A DNA stretch of 64,000 nucleotides from Hamiltosporidium tvaerminnensis (Eukaryota; Microsporidia; Dubosqiidae), in assembly GCA_022605425.2 (NCBI GenBank), contig CM061256.1, positions 1-64,000 on the forward strand, given 5' to 3'. The position numbers were made by a program, and so were the translations under genes. How positions within the stretch are numbered: the stretch's first letter is position 1; each line of letters opens with the position of its first letter. The notes under the pieces were generated by a model. The model was not told the origin of the DNA and made no database searches. It saw only the letters and a list, made by a program, of their open reading frames with translations. Below, in pieces: positions 36,053 through 48,300 of the stretch.

Positions 36053-36879
36053 TGTGGTTTCAATAAATTGGCATATGAAAGCATTTTTGGAGATATTTTC
36101 TAATATCACAGAATTAATTAAATAAAAATTTTAACGCATTATGATAAGAATTTTATTTCCTCTATAAGGCCTTGAACAAATAAAATATGTTTTTGTCGGT
36201 GTCTAGAAATATTAAGAGTTGATACAAGCTCTATTTATTAAAGCAAAAAACATGCATATTTGTCGCATGCTTATAGATATTTTAGTTAATATTATTTGGA
36301 TTTTCTATGAAATATTTGTGAAAGTTATTTGAAACGATATCTAATACCTTAACTTTTATTGCATATAGAACTAACTCAGCAAAATATTGCCTAAATGCGA
36401 AAATAGAAGTAGAATTTGGGAATCTTCATATAATAAGCCGAAAAAATGTCTAAAGTACACATATTTTTAAAAAGTACGTCATTTTCTATAAATAAGGTGC
36501 CTATATGAAAATCGGTACTTCTTTGAATGCCAAAAGAATGTAAATATAAATTTGATTGTTCTTGATTTATATTTTAAAATTATGATGTAAATACCATATA
36601 TTTGTGCTATTTATAAATATTCAGTAGGTTTTAAAATTTAATTTTGTTTTAGATGATTACTTACAGCTTTTGGGTAAACCAGCATTCTTTTTTCGCTCTT
36701 AATTTATGATAGGTAGTATTAAAAGCCATTTAATTATTATTTTAACCGAGATTTTCCTACCGAATGATTAATAGATATTTAAATTGGGTTAATTTTTTTT
36801 AGAATGCCATTATATAAAATTTGCGTTTCTTTGGTATTTAAATATTTTGCCGTGAAATTTATGATATTTTTATCGTAAC

Positions 36880-38170
36880 TCAATTAAATAAGTGCAGTGG
36901 CACTTAAGAATATATAAATCTACGTCAGGATGTGAAGAAAGGCTTAACCCTCACCATAAAAGCACAAAAGCTGCTTGTATAGTGGTGAATATAAAAGTAA
37001 ATATTCTCTTCTACAACTCTTCGATTTTCTCGCATAGGTAAAGAAATATTGACTTTAAGAGCAGCATTTAATGACTATAAACAATATTAAAATTATCTAT
37101 TTATCAATAAAAAGCTTCTCAGATGTAAAATATACGTTTGCAAAGGAAGTCACTAAGAAGAATTTAGATGGAATTCAACTGTGACTATTATATGACAAAA
37201 TAGAAAACAAAAAGGTTAATAAAAGCTATATAAGAGAGAAAAATAAGTCGTAAGTTTAGGGATTCTTCACGACTGTTTATAAATAGGAATACTAGGTCAC
37301 TAAATATAAAGTTCTTGTTATATAAGATAAGAATGCATTCCATAGGTGCAGACGGTATGTTTTAAGCAGCAGTTATTCTGGTATAATGTGATTCATTTAA
37401 GCTCGATGTGAGAAAAAGATCACAAGTGACTTTAAATTACAGCATGATGCGAATTTATCATTTCAAAACCGCTTCTTCTAATTATATATAAGTTTACGTA
37501 CACAAACATATTATAAGTTAAAATGTACCTGGAATTCTTGATGACTACTATCCAGTGATTGAGCTTCGCTTAAAATTACAAGTGGTATCAAAATTGAAAA
37601 CAAACCTTGACATATTTATTTATGATAGGCGTAAAAAGAAGATTCATAATGATATCGGGATTGCTTTACAAATTTTACGGAAAAAATTTAGCTTTTAAAC
37701 CAATAAGTTATGATTTAATTATAAGTGTAGAGTTTAGAAAATTCTTTTTGTGATAACTCGGAACAATATTTGGCTAAAATTTACCCAAGACCTCGACAAA
37801 AGATTTCGAATTCCTATGAATGAAGAGGCATAGAATTTGGTCAATTGTACTCAGGAATGCATTGAAACTTTCCTTGGATCGAAGAAGAGAACTTATGTCA
37901 AGGCAAAATATCGAAGTGAGCTAAAAAGCGATAATGGATGGTATTAAAACCCCAGAGCTGTTTTAAAGTCATATCAGATTTTAAACAACCACATAAGAAG
38001 AAGCTTGTTCAAAAAAATATAAAAAATAGTGAACACTTTTTCTTTTAGATTGCGTAACCACATTATAACAGCTGAAAATTAACATAGTGAAGATTCTGGT
38101 ATTTAGTAAGAAAGAAAGAAGTGGATAAAATCATGAAAAAAAAGTAGAAATAGAGAATTTTTCGGAACCC
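36880..38170 (+). mobile_element. Heavily decayed R2-like LINE fragment
   Basis: Many short matches in order to the LINE copy at 58750: around 36890-36950, the GAGGAAGTCACTAAGAAGAA-like stretch near 37145, the zinc-knuckle and RHNE neighbourhood around 37360-37450, the ILDKRQNRITLIEVGI equivalent (about 37615-37660), the TWDGIVTKYHK equivalent (37750-37800) and the ISFDRRRGL equivalent (37865-37900). All frames are broken. It is older than the copies at 58.7 and 61.9 kb and lacks the reverse transcriptase core. Confidence 0.7.
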
Positions 38171-38791
38171 AGATTGTCTATACAATACATACACATTTCC
38201 TATTTCATTCAATAAAAGTATATCATTCGGCTTTTTTCTTGGTCATATTAGAAAAACTTTAATATTTTATATGCAATAAACATGTACTATTTTATCATAT
38301 TTTTTTATTTATTAAATTTTCGTGTGTCAATTATTTCAGTTTATAATCTTTTAACTTTAATTGAAAACATGTTGATTTAAATTTCTAAATATCAAATAAA
38401 CTTTTAGAAATATGTAATTTAATTCCAATCATTCGGTGCTTACGCTTCTCCGTAAGTAATATCATAAAAGTATTTAAGAAAATTCAAATATATTGATTTA
38501 GTGTTTTTTAAGTGATCAATACCTATTTTTGATGTCAAAAAATCGATTTCTATGATAATGAAACTATTATTGAACATATTCTATCTTGAAGTGGATTAAA
38601 TAGAACATATCTGATTAATTATCACGTAAAATCCAGGCAAAATGTCTTTATATTCAGCAGTTATAAGAACAACGAAAAGAAAGATGAAAAGAAAAACGAT
38701 AATTGCAATATATTCTGACCTTTTATTTAATATTGACCAAAATTATTCTTAATCGAAAGAAATTGTATAATTCGAGTTTTTTTTTCAAGAA

Positions 38792-40078
38792 TTAAAGATT
38801 CAAATTATTCTCACCGCATATTAGTTCTTCGAAAATCCGCATGATTATAATATCATGGTCTGTAGGTTCATAATAATTTTGACGAGAAGATCTCGTTTTG
38901 AAATTTTTCACGATGTCAATTATGTTCAACTTATTGTCAGATACAACTTCGCATTCTAATTCATAATTTTCGAAAATATTAAAAACTAAAGTATATTTTC
39001 TTGTAAATTCATCACATTCATTGAGAACAAATTGAACAGAATATGAAAATTTTTGCCAATTAAAATGTACTTGAAATTCTCTTTCAAAAACCGGCAGTGC
39101 ACTTGAATCGCTCGAATCACCTGAAGTAAATTTAAAACTACTTATATATTCTTTGATAGACAAGAATTCGGAATTCAATATGTTATAATTATTAAACAAT
39201 AATTGAATTTTTCTTGTATAGAATGTCGTTAAATTAAATTTTTTTTCATGTTCACTTTCTAAAGAATTATTCGCAAATCTCCAAGCTGCTTTAATTCTAT
39301 ATTTTCCTTTCAATGTGGAAAACATATTAAAACTTTTCTTAAAAATTAAATCCACATCATTCATAGGATGGGATACAGGCAATTTACCAGATACTTTAAG
39401 TTTAGTAGAAAACACATTTTTCTCGTGTCTTATGAAATATGCAGGACTTATCAGGCGTTTATTAGGTAAAGCAATAATATTCTCAAAACAAAATTCAGAG
39501 TCAAATATCATAAATCTATAACTATCAAAGCTATATTTATAAGATAAACCAGTACTTCCAATTAAATCAGGATATAATTTTCTAAAAATCAAGCTTACAC
39601 TAAATAAACAATTTAGAAGATATTTTAAAGATTTGTTTCCCCAAACTTTAGGTATTTTCTTGCCTGGTAAAGACACATCCTCATTATTTTTATATTTAAT
39701 TCCGAACAAAAAACTATTGTTTTTAAGTTTGCTAAGAGTAAAAAAATATGTATTATTTGGAACGTATGTTGCTCTATACTTATTACAAACATATTCTAGA
39801 AATATATTGAATTTTTTTGTTACAGATGAAGTTATATAATCGCAAATAAGTTGATTCATTTCAGAAGAAAGAGTAGGGGTTTCTAGCTCAATATCGTAGA
39901 AGTCGGAATCAGAAAAACTTCTTAGTGTTTTTTCTTTGCATCTATAAATTTTTTCGGTCATTTGCATAAGCTTTTCATTTAAATCATTAACAGTGTATGA
40001 AATTCCATTCAGCAAAAACATAACTAATAAATTAAAAATATAAATGTATGTTCGCGATTTCTCAATGAATAATACCAT
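38792..40078 (-). CDS. Subtelomeric family protein, member 2 (group A), unknown function
   Basis: A 428-residue protein starting at the ATG at 40078 (MVLFIEKSRTYIYIFNLLVM, a probable signal peptide). It is the closest relative of the gene at 16773-18038. Shared stretches are YTVNDLNEKL, SDFYDIELETPTLSSEMNQL, the FGIKYKN segment, the mid-protein hydrophobic segment ending in SLIFRKLYPDLI, YRFMIFDSEFCFENIIALPNKRL, TKLKVSGKLP, RIKAAWRF and VSDNKLNIIDIV. The difference from member 1 is spread along the protein, with an extra Ser-rich insert near GDSSDSSALP. No cysteine pattern or known domain is recognised. The conserved upstream block ends 19 bp before the ATG, where a homologous outer ATG is absent, which settles the start for both genes. 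Intact frame and retained motifs suggest function. Confidence 0.75.
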   Translation of the reverse strand: MVLFIEKSRTYIYIFNLLVMFLLNGISYTVNDLNEKLMQMTEKIYRCKEKTLRSFSDSDFYDIELETPTLSSEMNQLICDYITSSVTKKFNIFLEYVCNKYRATYVPNNTYFFTLSKLKNNSFLFGIKYKNNEDVSLPGKKIPKVWGNKSLKYLLNCLFSVSLIFRKLYPDLIGSTGLSYKYSFDSYRFMIFDSEFCFENIIALPNKRLISPAYFIRHEKNVFSTKLKVSGKLPVSHPMNDVDLIFKKSFNMFSTLKGKYRIKAAWRFANNSLESEHEKKFNLTTFYTRKIQLLFNNYNILNSEFLSIKEYISSFKFTSGDSSDSSALPVFEREFQVHFNWQKFSYSVQFVLNECDEFTRKYTLVFNIFENYELECEVVSDNKLNIIDIVKNFKTRSSRQNYYEPTDHDIIIMRIFEELICGENNLNL

Positions 40079-40096
40079 AATGCTGGAAACCGAATT

Positions 40097-40136
40097 TTTT
40101 AAATACTTATAAAATATAATTTAATCGGATAAAATC
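40097..40136 (-). promoter_or_regulatory. Conserved upstream block of family member 2
   Basis: Almost identical to the block before member 1: GATTTTATCCGATTAAATTA then TATTTTATAAGTATTTAA on the coding strand. Confidence 0.6.
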
Positions 40137-40139
40137 AAG

Positions 40140-43100
40140 AACTAATGGAATTAAATTAAAATTTTTGAGAATTTTTGATAAAAGTTCTATTTAGTTCGAT
40201 TTTTCTAAATTCTATTGAATTGTATCGATTAAATTAAATAGATAAAATAGTAATTCCAGTTTAATATATATAATCAAAATACAATTTTTTCAATTAAATT
40301 GGATCTACGACGAATAAATATTTGTAATGCGTCTATTATAATTCTCTGTCATATATTTGAAAATTTTAGATTACGTAATTATGTAAGAAATATTAATTTA
40401 AGATTTAGGTCAAATATAACTTTTTATATAATGAAATGATAATGAGACATAGGACGATATAAAACAGAAGGTGATTTGAGAAATTTACATTTTTATTTGA
40501 ATATTTATTCGGAGAAATTACTAAATTAAAATATTTCATTCGATAATTTTCAAAAACAATTTGATAATTAAGCCTATATCACTGATATGTGTGTAACTAA
40601 TATTAAAATTGCAATTTTAAAAGAGATATATTTCAAATTTAAAAAAAATGTTCTTTTTTTGTATTTTTGTATTTCAGATATTTTTTTCTATTAAAATGTT
40701 CTTTATATAAATTTATACTTTTATTATTTGCTACAAAATAATTATTTTCAGTGATTTAGTTAAAAATATATAATTTCGATTATTAAGGAGTATATTCGTC
40801 TTTATTTGTTATATTGGCATATGTGAGTTGTGGAAAGTATTTTTGTTATTAACTTTTTGTATTAAATACTTGATATTATTCCTAACTCTGGCCTACTTTT
40901 TGAACCAAATCTTCTATCTAATTCAAAAAGAGTTTAAATTAATTTTTTAAATCTATAGACTTGATATAAAATACGTTTTTTACGTATATGCAGGCTATTT
41001 AGGATACATTTCATGGTATTTCTTGTAGAACGCAGATCTTGACCGAAAGAAAATCGTTCTAATATAGAATTAATGGCTATTGGTTAGCGATCCTGCTACC
41101 AACAGTGGGAAGGTTACAGATTTCTCAGACCGGTAAGTAAATCGAGTATATTTGAGTAACTATAATGCCAAAAATTTTAAAATATAGATTTCTATTCGAA
41201 AAAATATTTCCTTCAATTATTCGTAGATTTTTCTTTCTGTTCTATGTTAGGTTCTCTATTTAATAGATACATTTCTTTGTTTTTTGTAAAAAATTACGCG
41301 ATATGTTGTTTAAAATTTAAAGTTACATGTATTAGTACAAGCAAAAATCAAAACAGCCTCATATAAAAGGCAAAAAAAATCATTATCAGGCTCATTTTTC
41401 TGCTATCTAGACAGGTACTTAATTAACTTCAGATTAGTTTAGAAATAGATACCATTTGCTTTTAACAAACAATCAAAAAAAATATACTAAGAATACTTTT
41501 TTTTATGATCGAATTTCTACATTTTTAAGCTAAAGACAATTACATAGATTAATTAGCGTAATATTTTTGCTGATTAATTTATTTTAAGCTGTATTTTCTT
41601 CAAACCTTTGTTTCATTTTTAGCTATTTTTATGACACAACGTCTACTTAAAAACGTCATATTATAACAGAATGTATAGTATTGTAAGTTTTAATCTTCAA
41701 ATTACTTTTTTAATTAAATATTTTATATCTATTTGAATAAATCTATCACTTTATACCGATAGTGTTATTTTTTTATTCTTTATTATCTTCTTAAAACTGG
41801 GATCTGATAGATTAAAGGTTTTTTATGCCAAAACAAGAGTTACTTTGTTCATTAATCGTTTCGCAACAAACACCATCTAAATCCATAAAGTAATTACAAA
41901 AAGTCGACTACCTATACCAGTAGTTAATCTTGGTATTGCATTTGTATTAATCGTACCAAAGAAAAAAAATTTAAAAATAAATTTGTTGAACAATTTAAAT
42001 TGTGATTGTAAAATTGTTTTTTTGCCTCTATCAAATATACTATATGCCAAATTTTACTTGACCTTATCTTTTATTTATCAACATTTTATAACCTAAGATT
42101 TCATAAACGTATAAGTTTTTTTCACATTAGTATCATTTAAATTTTCCTCTTTGGATTTTCATCTAGGCAGACTCAATCTATTAGGTACAAAGAAACAAAA
42201 AAAAAGCAAAAAAAGAGACGAGATAGGCAACCTGAGAAAACTTTGTTCAAGTCAATTTGTATATTTTATATTTTGCCTGAGTAAAAATATACTGGCATTT
42301 GAAATCAATTCTATAGCATTTTACTGATTTATTTTCCTATGTATATTCACGAAAGCTTTTTTCATTGTTAAAAACTTTATTATTCTGATTTTTTAGAGTT
42401 TACATTTATAGTCTGAAAATTTAAAAGTTTTGATCTATCCTATACAAATAAAAGAATCTATAAAATCGTGCGCACTTTTATTTTAATATATGTATATGTT
42501 TTCTTTAAATCATTTCGGTTTTTATCTTTACATAACCTATATTAAATGATGATCAAACTTTGTAACCTTTTGAAGTATATAGCAGATTTCTTATTAGATT
42601 ATATCTTATCTTATCGTGCAAGTAAAATTTTAATCTTTTGTTTGATCACCTATATAACCATATATACAATAATATTATTAAAAATCTTTTCTGTGTTCAT
42701 AAAGATATATTTAGAAAAATAAAAAAGTTCGAAGCAGCAGATTGCGTGTTAAAATCCTAATAGTTTCTTCTTGTTTGTTTATGTACTTGTAAATTTTAGA
42801 AAAACAGGACTCACTAATATTTAAATGTTATTTATAGTACTTTCCCGCTTCTTTCAGTACATTTAAGCAAATTTTGATCCCGTTTGCTCTACAAATGAAA
42901 AGGTTAAATTTTGATGGATGCTATATAGAGATTATGTTTGGCTGTCGTATAATATACAATTACGTGCTAGGACGAATTCAGGATATGATTTTCTGTTTTT
43001 AAGAGCCAAAAAAAAATTACGGAAGATGTGTGCTAAGAAGAGAAAAAGTTTTAAAGCCCGTCAGTACGTTCAAAAATTTTTGGTTTATCAAAAATAATAT

Positions 43101-43947
43101 TTTTTGGGTGTAAAATAAAATTATTATATAGAAAGCTCTAATTATCGTCATTTTCGGGACTATAGCCCTGCATGAGCCTTGTACGCTCTCAGTAATACCG
43201 TTCACCGGTCATTTTAGAGAGGGTTTATTTACTTTTTCGGGTTTCATAACAAAATGGTTACAAAAGATAGGTTGTTGGCTCTATGCAAACCTCAAACTGT
43301 AGGATTAGTCGCCTCTTACAAAATGCAGAGAATAATCCAAGCCAATTCTTCAACTGGACGGTTAGAAGATATAGCTCTCTACATTTTAATGTCTACTTTT
43401 GATTTAATTTATTACTTTCGTTCAGTTTTTGCTCTTTTTAATTTAATATTAATGATTTGAAAGAAATGGGAAATTGGAATTTTTAGTCTTCTTTAGAATA
43501 TTTTGATATAATTTATAACTTTAGATTCAGTTTAATTAAATATTCATAAAAAATTAAAATACAAAACAGTTATATACATTATGAATAAATAGAAAATAAA
43601 ATATTTTTGTTTAAACTAAGTTTTAACCACCGGGATTCTCGGTTAGGTTTTGTTTAAAAAACACATAGGTTTAAGAACATAATTTGGCGAAAAAACAATT
43701 TAAATGAGCAACTAAGACCAGATAAATGTATAACAAGGTTAAATAACCAAAATATACTTAATATTGAATGTATTAAAGCCGATAAAATAATGTTTGAGCA
43801 GGCTTACACTTCCCATAATATATAATAAAATAAAAACTTCGAAAAATGTAGGTAAATAAACATAGCTATTGCTAAATTCAAATGTACAGAATAAAGCGTA
43901 AATCAAAATTGGTAAAACTCACAAAGAACCGAATTTATTCAAAAACT
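40140..43947. other. Gene-poor AT-rich region
   Basis: No gene supported. 43140-43400 is locally less AT-rich and includes a 68-codon frame (43254-43460) with an ATG, but nothing identifies it. The rest has stops in every frame. Confidence 0.4.
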
Positions 43948-45279
43948 TTACCAGTAGATAATTGCTAATTTATCCATTAGCATTCGCCGGTATAACTCTT
44001 TACATAAATTCTTTACAAAATATTCATATTGATACACAGAAGAATTCTCAAGCGGGAAATTATAGAAAAATTTTTCAAATTTTGCTACCTTATCAACCAT
44101 GTTTGTTACGTTTAAATTATAATCTGATAATATTTCAAAGAATTCATCGCTTGAAAAGAGAGAAAAATTTAACGAGAATTTTTTTTCAAATTGTGTATGT
44201 TCTTTAAGAAACAATGTGAAGACGTAGGGTTTTTTGTGTAGGCTAAAATCAATTCTTATTTCTTTTCTAAAATTTAAAGATTCTATTGGAGCATCGTAAG
44301 TGGCCTTATATTCAATAAAATATTCGTTTTTTATCAAGTTCGAACTTAATGAATCATTATTACAGTTGTCACTAAATTCCTTTATACAATCAGTTCTGAA
44401 GGTTATAATAGAATAAAAACTATGTAGCAAATTGGATGTATTATAATCAATGTCTTCTTTATATATATTTCTACACCTCCAACAGGCTTTTATACTGTAC
44501 TCTTGGTTTAATTGCTGGAAAATTTTGCACTTTTCTTTCAGTATTAAATTTAAATCCTGAGCATCAGAAATGACTGGTAATTTCCCGGATAGTTTTAGCT
44601 TGGTTGCTACCGTCGATTTAAAAGCAATTACATTCTTAGAGGAATAAAAAGCCAATCTTTTATTTGGTAATCCAATGACGTGTTCGAATGAAATCTCGGG
44701 ATCAAAAATTATAAACCTATAGTTTGAATGACTATATCTGCAAGAACTCACTAATCCTCCCATCAGATTGATATAAAATTTTCGAAATATTAATGTTGTA
44801 TTAAAAATATTTTTCAAAAGATGCTTTAAAAATTTGTTTCCAAAAACGATATGTCTTTGTCGGTAACAAAGTTCCTTGTTATTCCTATCAATAGATTTGA
44901 TTTCGAAAAAAAAATTTCCTTTTCCTATTTTTCGTAATTCTAACAGATGTAAAATATCTGGATTTTTTTTCGATCTTACGATTTTACAATCTGAATCAAA
45001 AAAAATATTAAAATTTGTAGAAGTGGATGAATTAACAAAATTACAAATAGCTTCATTTATTTCAGGAGCTAAATGACGCTCTTGAAGTTTAACATCATAG
45101 AAATCGGAATCTGCGAATTTTTTCAATATTTCTTTGGTTTTTACATAAAAAAAATTTGCAACATGAGTAAGCTGTTCATCAAAATCACATACTGTATATT
45201 TATCATCATTTGTTGTCAACATTGTAGACATATAAAATATCAACATTAAAATTTGTAGCTTTCCGATCCATAGATCCAT
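43948..45279 (-). CDS. Subtelomeric family protein, member 3 (group B), unknown function
   Basis: A 443-residue protein starting at the ATG at 45279 (MDLWIGKLQILMLIFYMSTM, a probable signal peptide). It shares the family layout: YTVCDFDEQL, ADSDFYDVKLQERHLAPEIN, the hydrophobic segment around LLKNIFNTTLIFRKFYI, NYRFIIFDPEISFEHVIGLPNKRL, TKLKLSGKLP, IKACWR, and EILSDYNLNVTNMVDKV near the end. It is clearly closest to the broken copy at 30449, for example SKKNPDILHLLELRKI against SKKNPNICNLLDLRKI. These two form group B, distinguished from group A by FDPEISFE in place of FDSEFCFE. No known domain is recognised. The upstream block (about 45299-45335) is more diverged than in group A but at the same distance. 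Confidence 0.75.
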   Translation of the reverse strand: MDLWIGKLQILMLIFYMSTMLTTNDDKYTVCDFDEQLTHVANFFYVKTKEILKKFADSDFYDVKLQERHLAPEINEAICNFVNSSTSTNFNIFFDSDCKIVRSKKNPDILHLLELRKIGKGNFFFEIKSIDRNNKELCYRQRHIVFGNKFLKHLLKNIFNTTLIFRKFYINLMGGLVSSCRYSHSNYRFIIFDPEISFEHVIGLPNKRLAFYSSKNVIAFKSTVATKLKLSGKLPVISDAQDLNLILKEKCKIFQQLNQEYSIKACWRCRNIYKEDIDYNTSNLLHSFYSIITFRTDCIKEFSDNCNNDSLSSNLIKNEYFIEYKATYDAPIESLNFRKEIRIDFSLHKKPYVFTLFLKEHTQFEKKFSLNFSLFSSDEFFEILSDYNLNVTNMVDKVAKFEKFFYNFPLENSSVYQYEYFVKNLCKELYRRMLMDKLAIIYW

Positions 45280-45339
45280 AACTTAGTAAACAGAAATTTT
45301 TAAATACTTTTATAAATTCATTTTATCTGATAAATATAT

Positions 45340-48300
45340 TAATTAAAACCGATTAATAGGTGTAAAAAAGGATTATATTGTTATACTGTATTGAAAACAA
45401 TCGAACGGTAAATGTGATCTTTCCGATTAAATTAAAACTCAAGTTTTTGGCAAATATTCTTTTTCGTTTTCATATCACAAATTCGATCTCTGTTCTCGTA
45501 TTTTACGATATGAATGAACTTAATTATCAAATATATGTATGTTGAAAGTATTTGGTTTAAAATAAATGCAAAAAACAAAATAAAAAAAACAGCGGGTAAT
45601 AATATATTGTACAGAAAAGATAAATATAACGCAAATTCACACTTACAGATCAATACCATTCAACGGCCTTCCCAAATCAGAAAACACATTCGAAACAAAG
45701 CCAAAAATTTAAAAATAACAAAAGTTGTGCTAAACCGTGTTTTCGTCCAACATATTCTTTAACTTTTAAGATTAAATAGCACTGATAAGACGTTCAATCC
45801 AATAAAAAAACCTTTTAATCGATTTTTTCTCGAAGTAAGCCTTCTAAGTCTGTCAATGTGATACAAATGCGTGTAAGCTGAGTCGAAGAATGAACATTGA
45901 GTTTATTTTTCACACAGACGAAATTTCGAAGAATTCCTTAAGATATGGCTATGATAATAGACACGTGCAAATAAAAAAAATTTTCGGCCAAAAATTTTAT
46001 TTTTTAGAAAGTAAAATGCAATGAAATAACAAAGGAAAACAATAGACAGGGAGTAACTACCGAACTGGGATTACAAATTTCGCTTCAAGTCATGTTTTTT
46101 AAATTATCTCCTCAAGTACATAACTCTGGGTAAATGATTTGATTTAAAAGGCGAAAATAAAGATATAAAACTTGCGTTCAAACTAAAAATCTTTGTGTGA
46201 AAAGCATATATACCTAAGTTTATCGCAATTGATTGAATTGAAGAGATATGTAGAATCGCATTTACTTGTACAGAAAAAGACATACAGCTAATCATAAAAG
46301 CTTGTAAACTATATAATGAAAAGCAGGATACAATAGAAACCAAAGTATGGCAACAATACATTGATAGAATTTTTTTGGGTTCATACTTTCTAAATAAATC
46401 TTTAGAAAAGTAATAAATGAAAAATCACCCGCTTAAAAAGGCTTAGCGTGTCATTAAATAATTTTAGGTGAATAAGATCAAACACAACGAAATGTAGCTT
46501 ATAAATAATAAATGTGTCATTATATATCTAAAGCAAAAGCTACAATTTCTAGAATAAAAGAGATATTTGGAAATGTGTACGGTATTCTGGGCAATTATGA
46601 CTAAATTTTATCATATATATTCCGAGAATTCAAATCAAGTCAGGTGAATAATCGTGATAAAACTTCTTATTTTTTGGTAAACCATTGGCTTGGGCGTTAA
46701 AATCGTAGTAGATTATCTGATATGATTCTTACAAAAGCACCACTCGGACTGTTCATTTTACATAGTATTCAATAAATACAACATTCATTTTTTTTAAAAT
46801 ATATGGGGAAAGTATTTATAATGCATTTATTATCTAACTTATTTAGTTTCGTAAACATTCTCTTGATATTGTACAACGTATGTATAAAAAATATATAGCA
46901 AGGTATTTTGTTAAAATTAGAAATTACTAATTTGATTACACGGAGCACTTCATAACCGAGCTTCGTTACAATTCTGACAAACAAAAGTTCAAGCTTTTTT
47001 ATGAAAACGACAAAAAGTTATATAAAACTGGCATTATCACATTTCAATAGAGAATGGCTATCTTTCGATTAATCTCGAGTAGCTAGAGGTGTGTAAAAGA
47101 CAAAAAGCTGTTCGATTTAATGATTGGTCTAATCCATTATAAAAATACCATAAGAAAACATAGATATAATAAGATTTTACGTTTATCTTTTTATGATTAT
47201 TTGTAAAATGCACTGATGACCGAAATATTTCATAAGTCAAAAATATCAAAGCACGAAATTATATAAGTAAAGTCTGAAATAATGACCAGCAAGAAATTTA
47301 AAGAACTTAATCTACAAATAATTCATTATTAACTTCTGATTTGTGTTATGTTTCTAAAATTTGTAAATAAACTATATAAAAGTATTCTAGGTAGTCATGC
47401 ATACCAATATATTTCTTGTATGATTGTATCTCTGATTATTGTGATTCTAAGTTACAAAACATAGAAAGAATTTAAGCTTATGAGAGTAGAAGTACAATAT
47501 TTCCATGAAATATAGGTTAGAGATGTTCAAAAAAATACGCAAAAAGCAATTGGTATTATAAAGAAACCGGTGCATCTATAGAAGAATCGATGCTAAGAAA
47601 TTTGAAGGAATATTAGGAGATTGCAAAGGAAAACAAATGCCATTTACATTTGAATGAGTTCGAGAGAAGCTTTTATTGTTTGCGAAAGGTGTTCTATATT
47701 GAAAAGATTATAAAAATATATTTCATACAATGATAAGCCGTAATATCCTCTATTAGTTATCATATAGAAGTAATTAGATCTTGACAGATCAATTCATATG
47801 TAAGACTATGCAGTTGGTTTTGTGAATATACAAAAAAATACATCCCGGGAGGGCAAAAAAGTGTATGTTTCAGCCTTGATTTAAATTCGAATTAGTTTAT
47901 TATGGATCTGATTTATATATTAATTATATGGTTTGTGATCCTTGAATGCTCTGGAAAGAAGAAATAAAGTATCTATCAGAATCGCATAATTTTCAACAAA
48001 AAAGATATTAAACACATCTTTTTTAGTTAAAATCTATCTAAATATATTAAAACTTATAATGAGATATAAGGATAAAAATTAGAAGAAAGTTAAAAGAAAA
48101 TTTTATAACAAAATGAAAGTCATAAAATTACAAGAGAAGTTATATAATGACAGAAGAAATATGTACCGAAAAAGTTTGATTCTTTGAGAGTTTTAATAAA
48201 TATAAAAGTAGATCAACCAGGCGGTATTCTTGTATCGAATTCAAATTAAATTGAATTTTTGGCTTCAGCAAGGAGACGTCAAGATGCTTAACTCTAGAAA

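Noticed and set aside
43254-43460. 68-codon frame with ATG
   Set aside because: No family, leader, upstream signal or paralogue. Frames of this size occur by chance.
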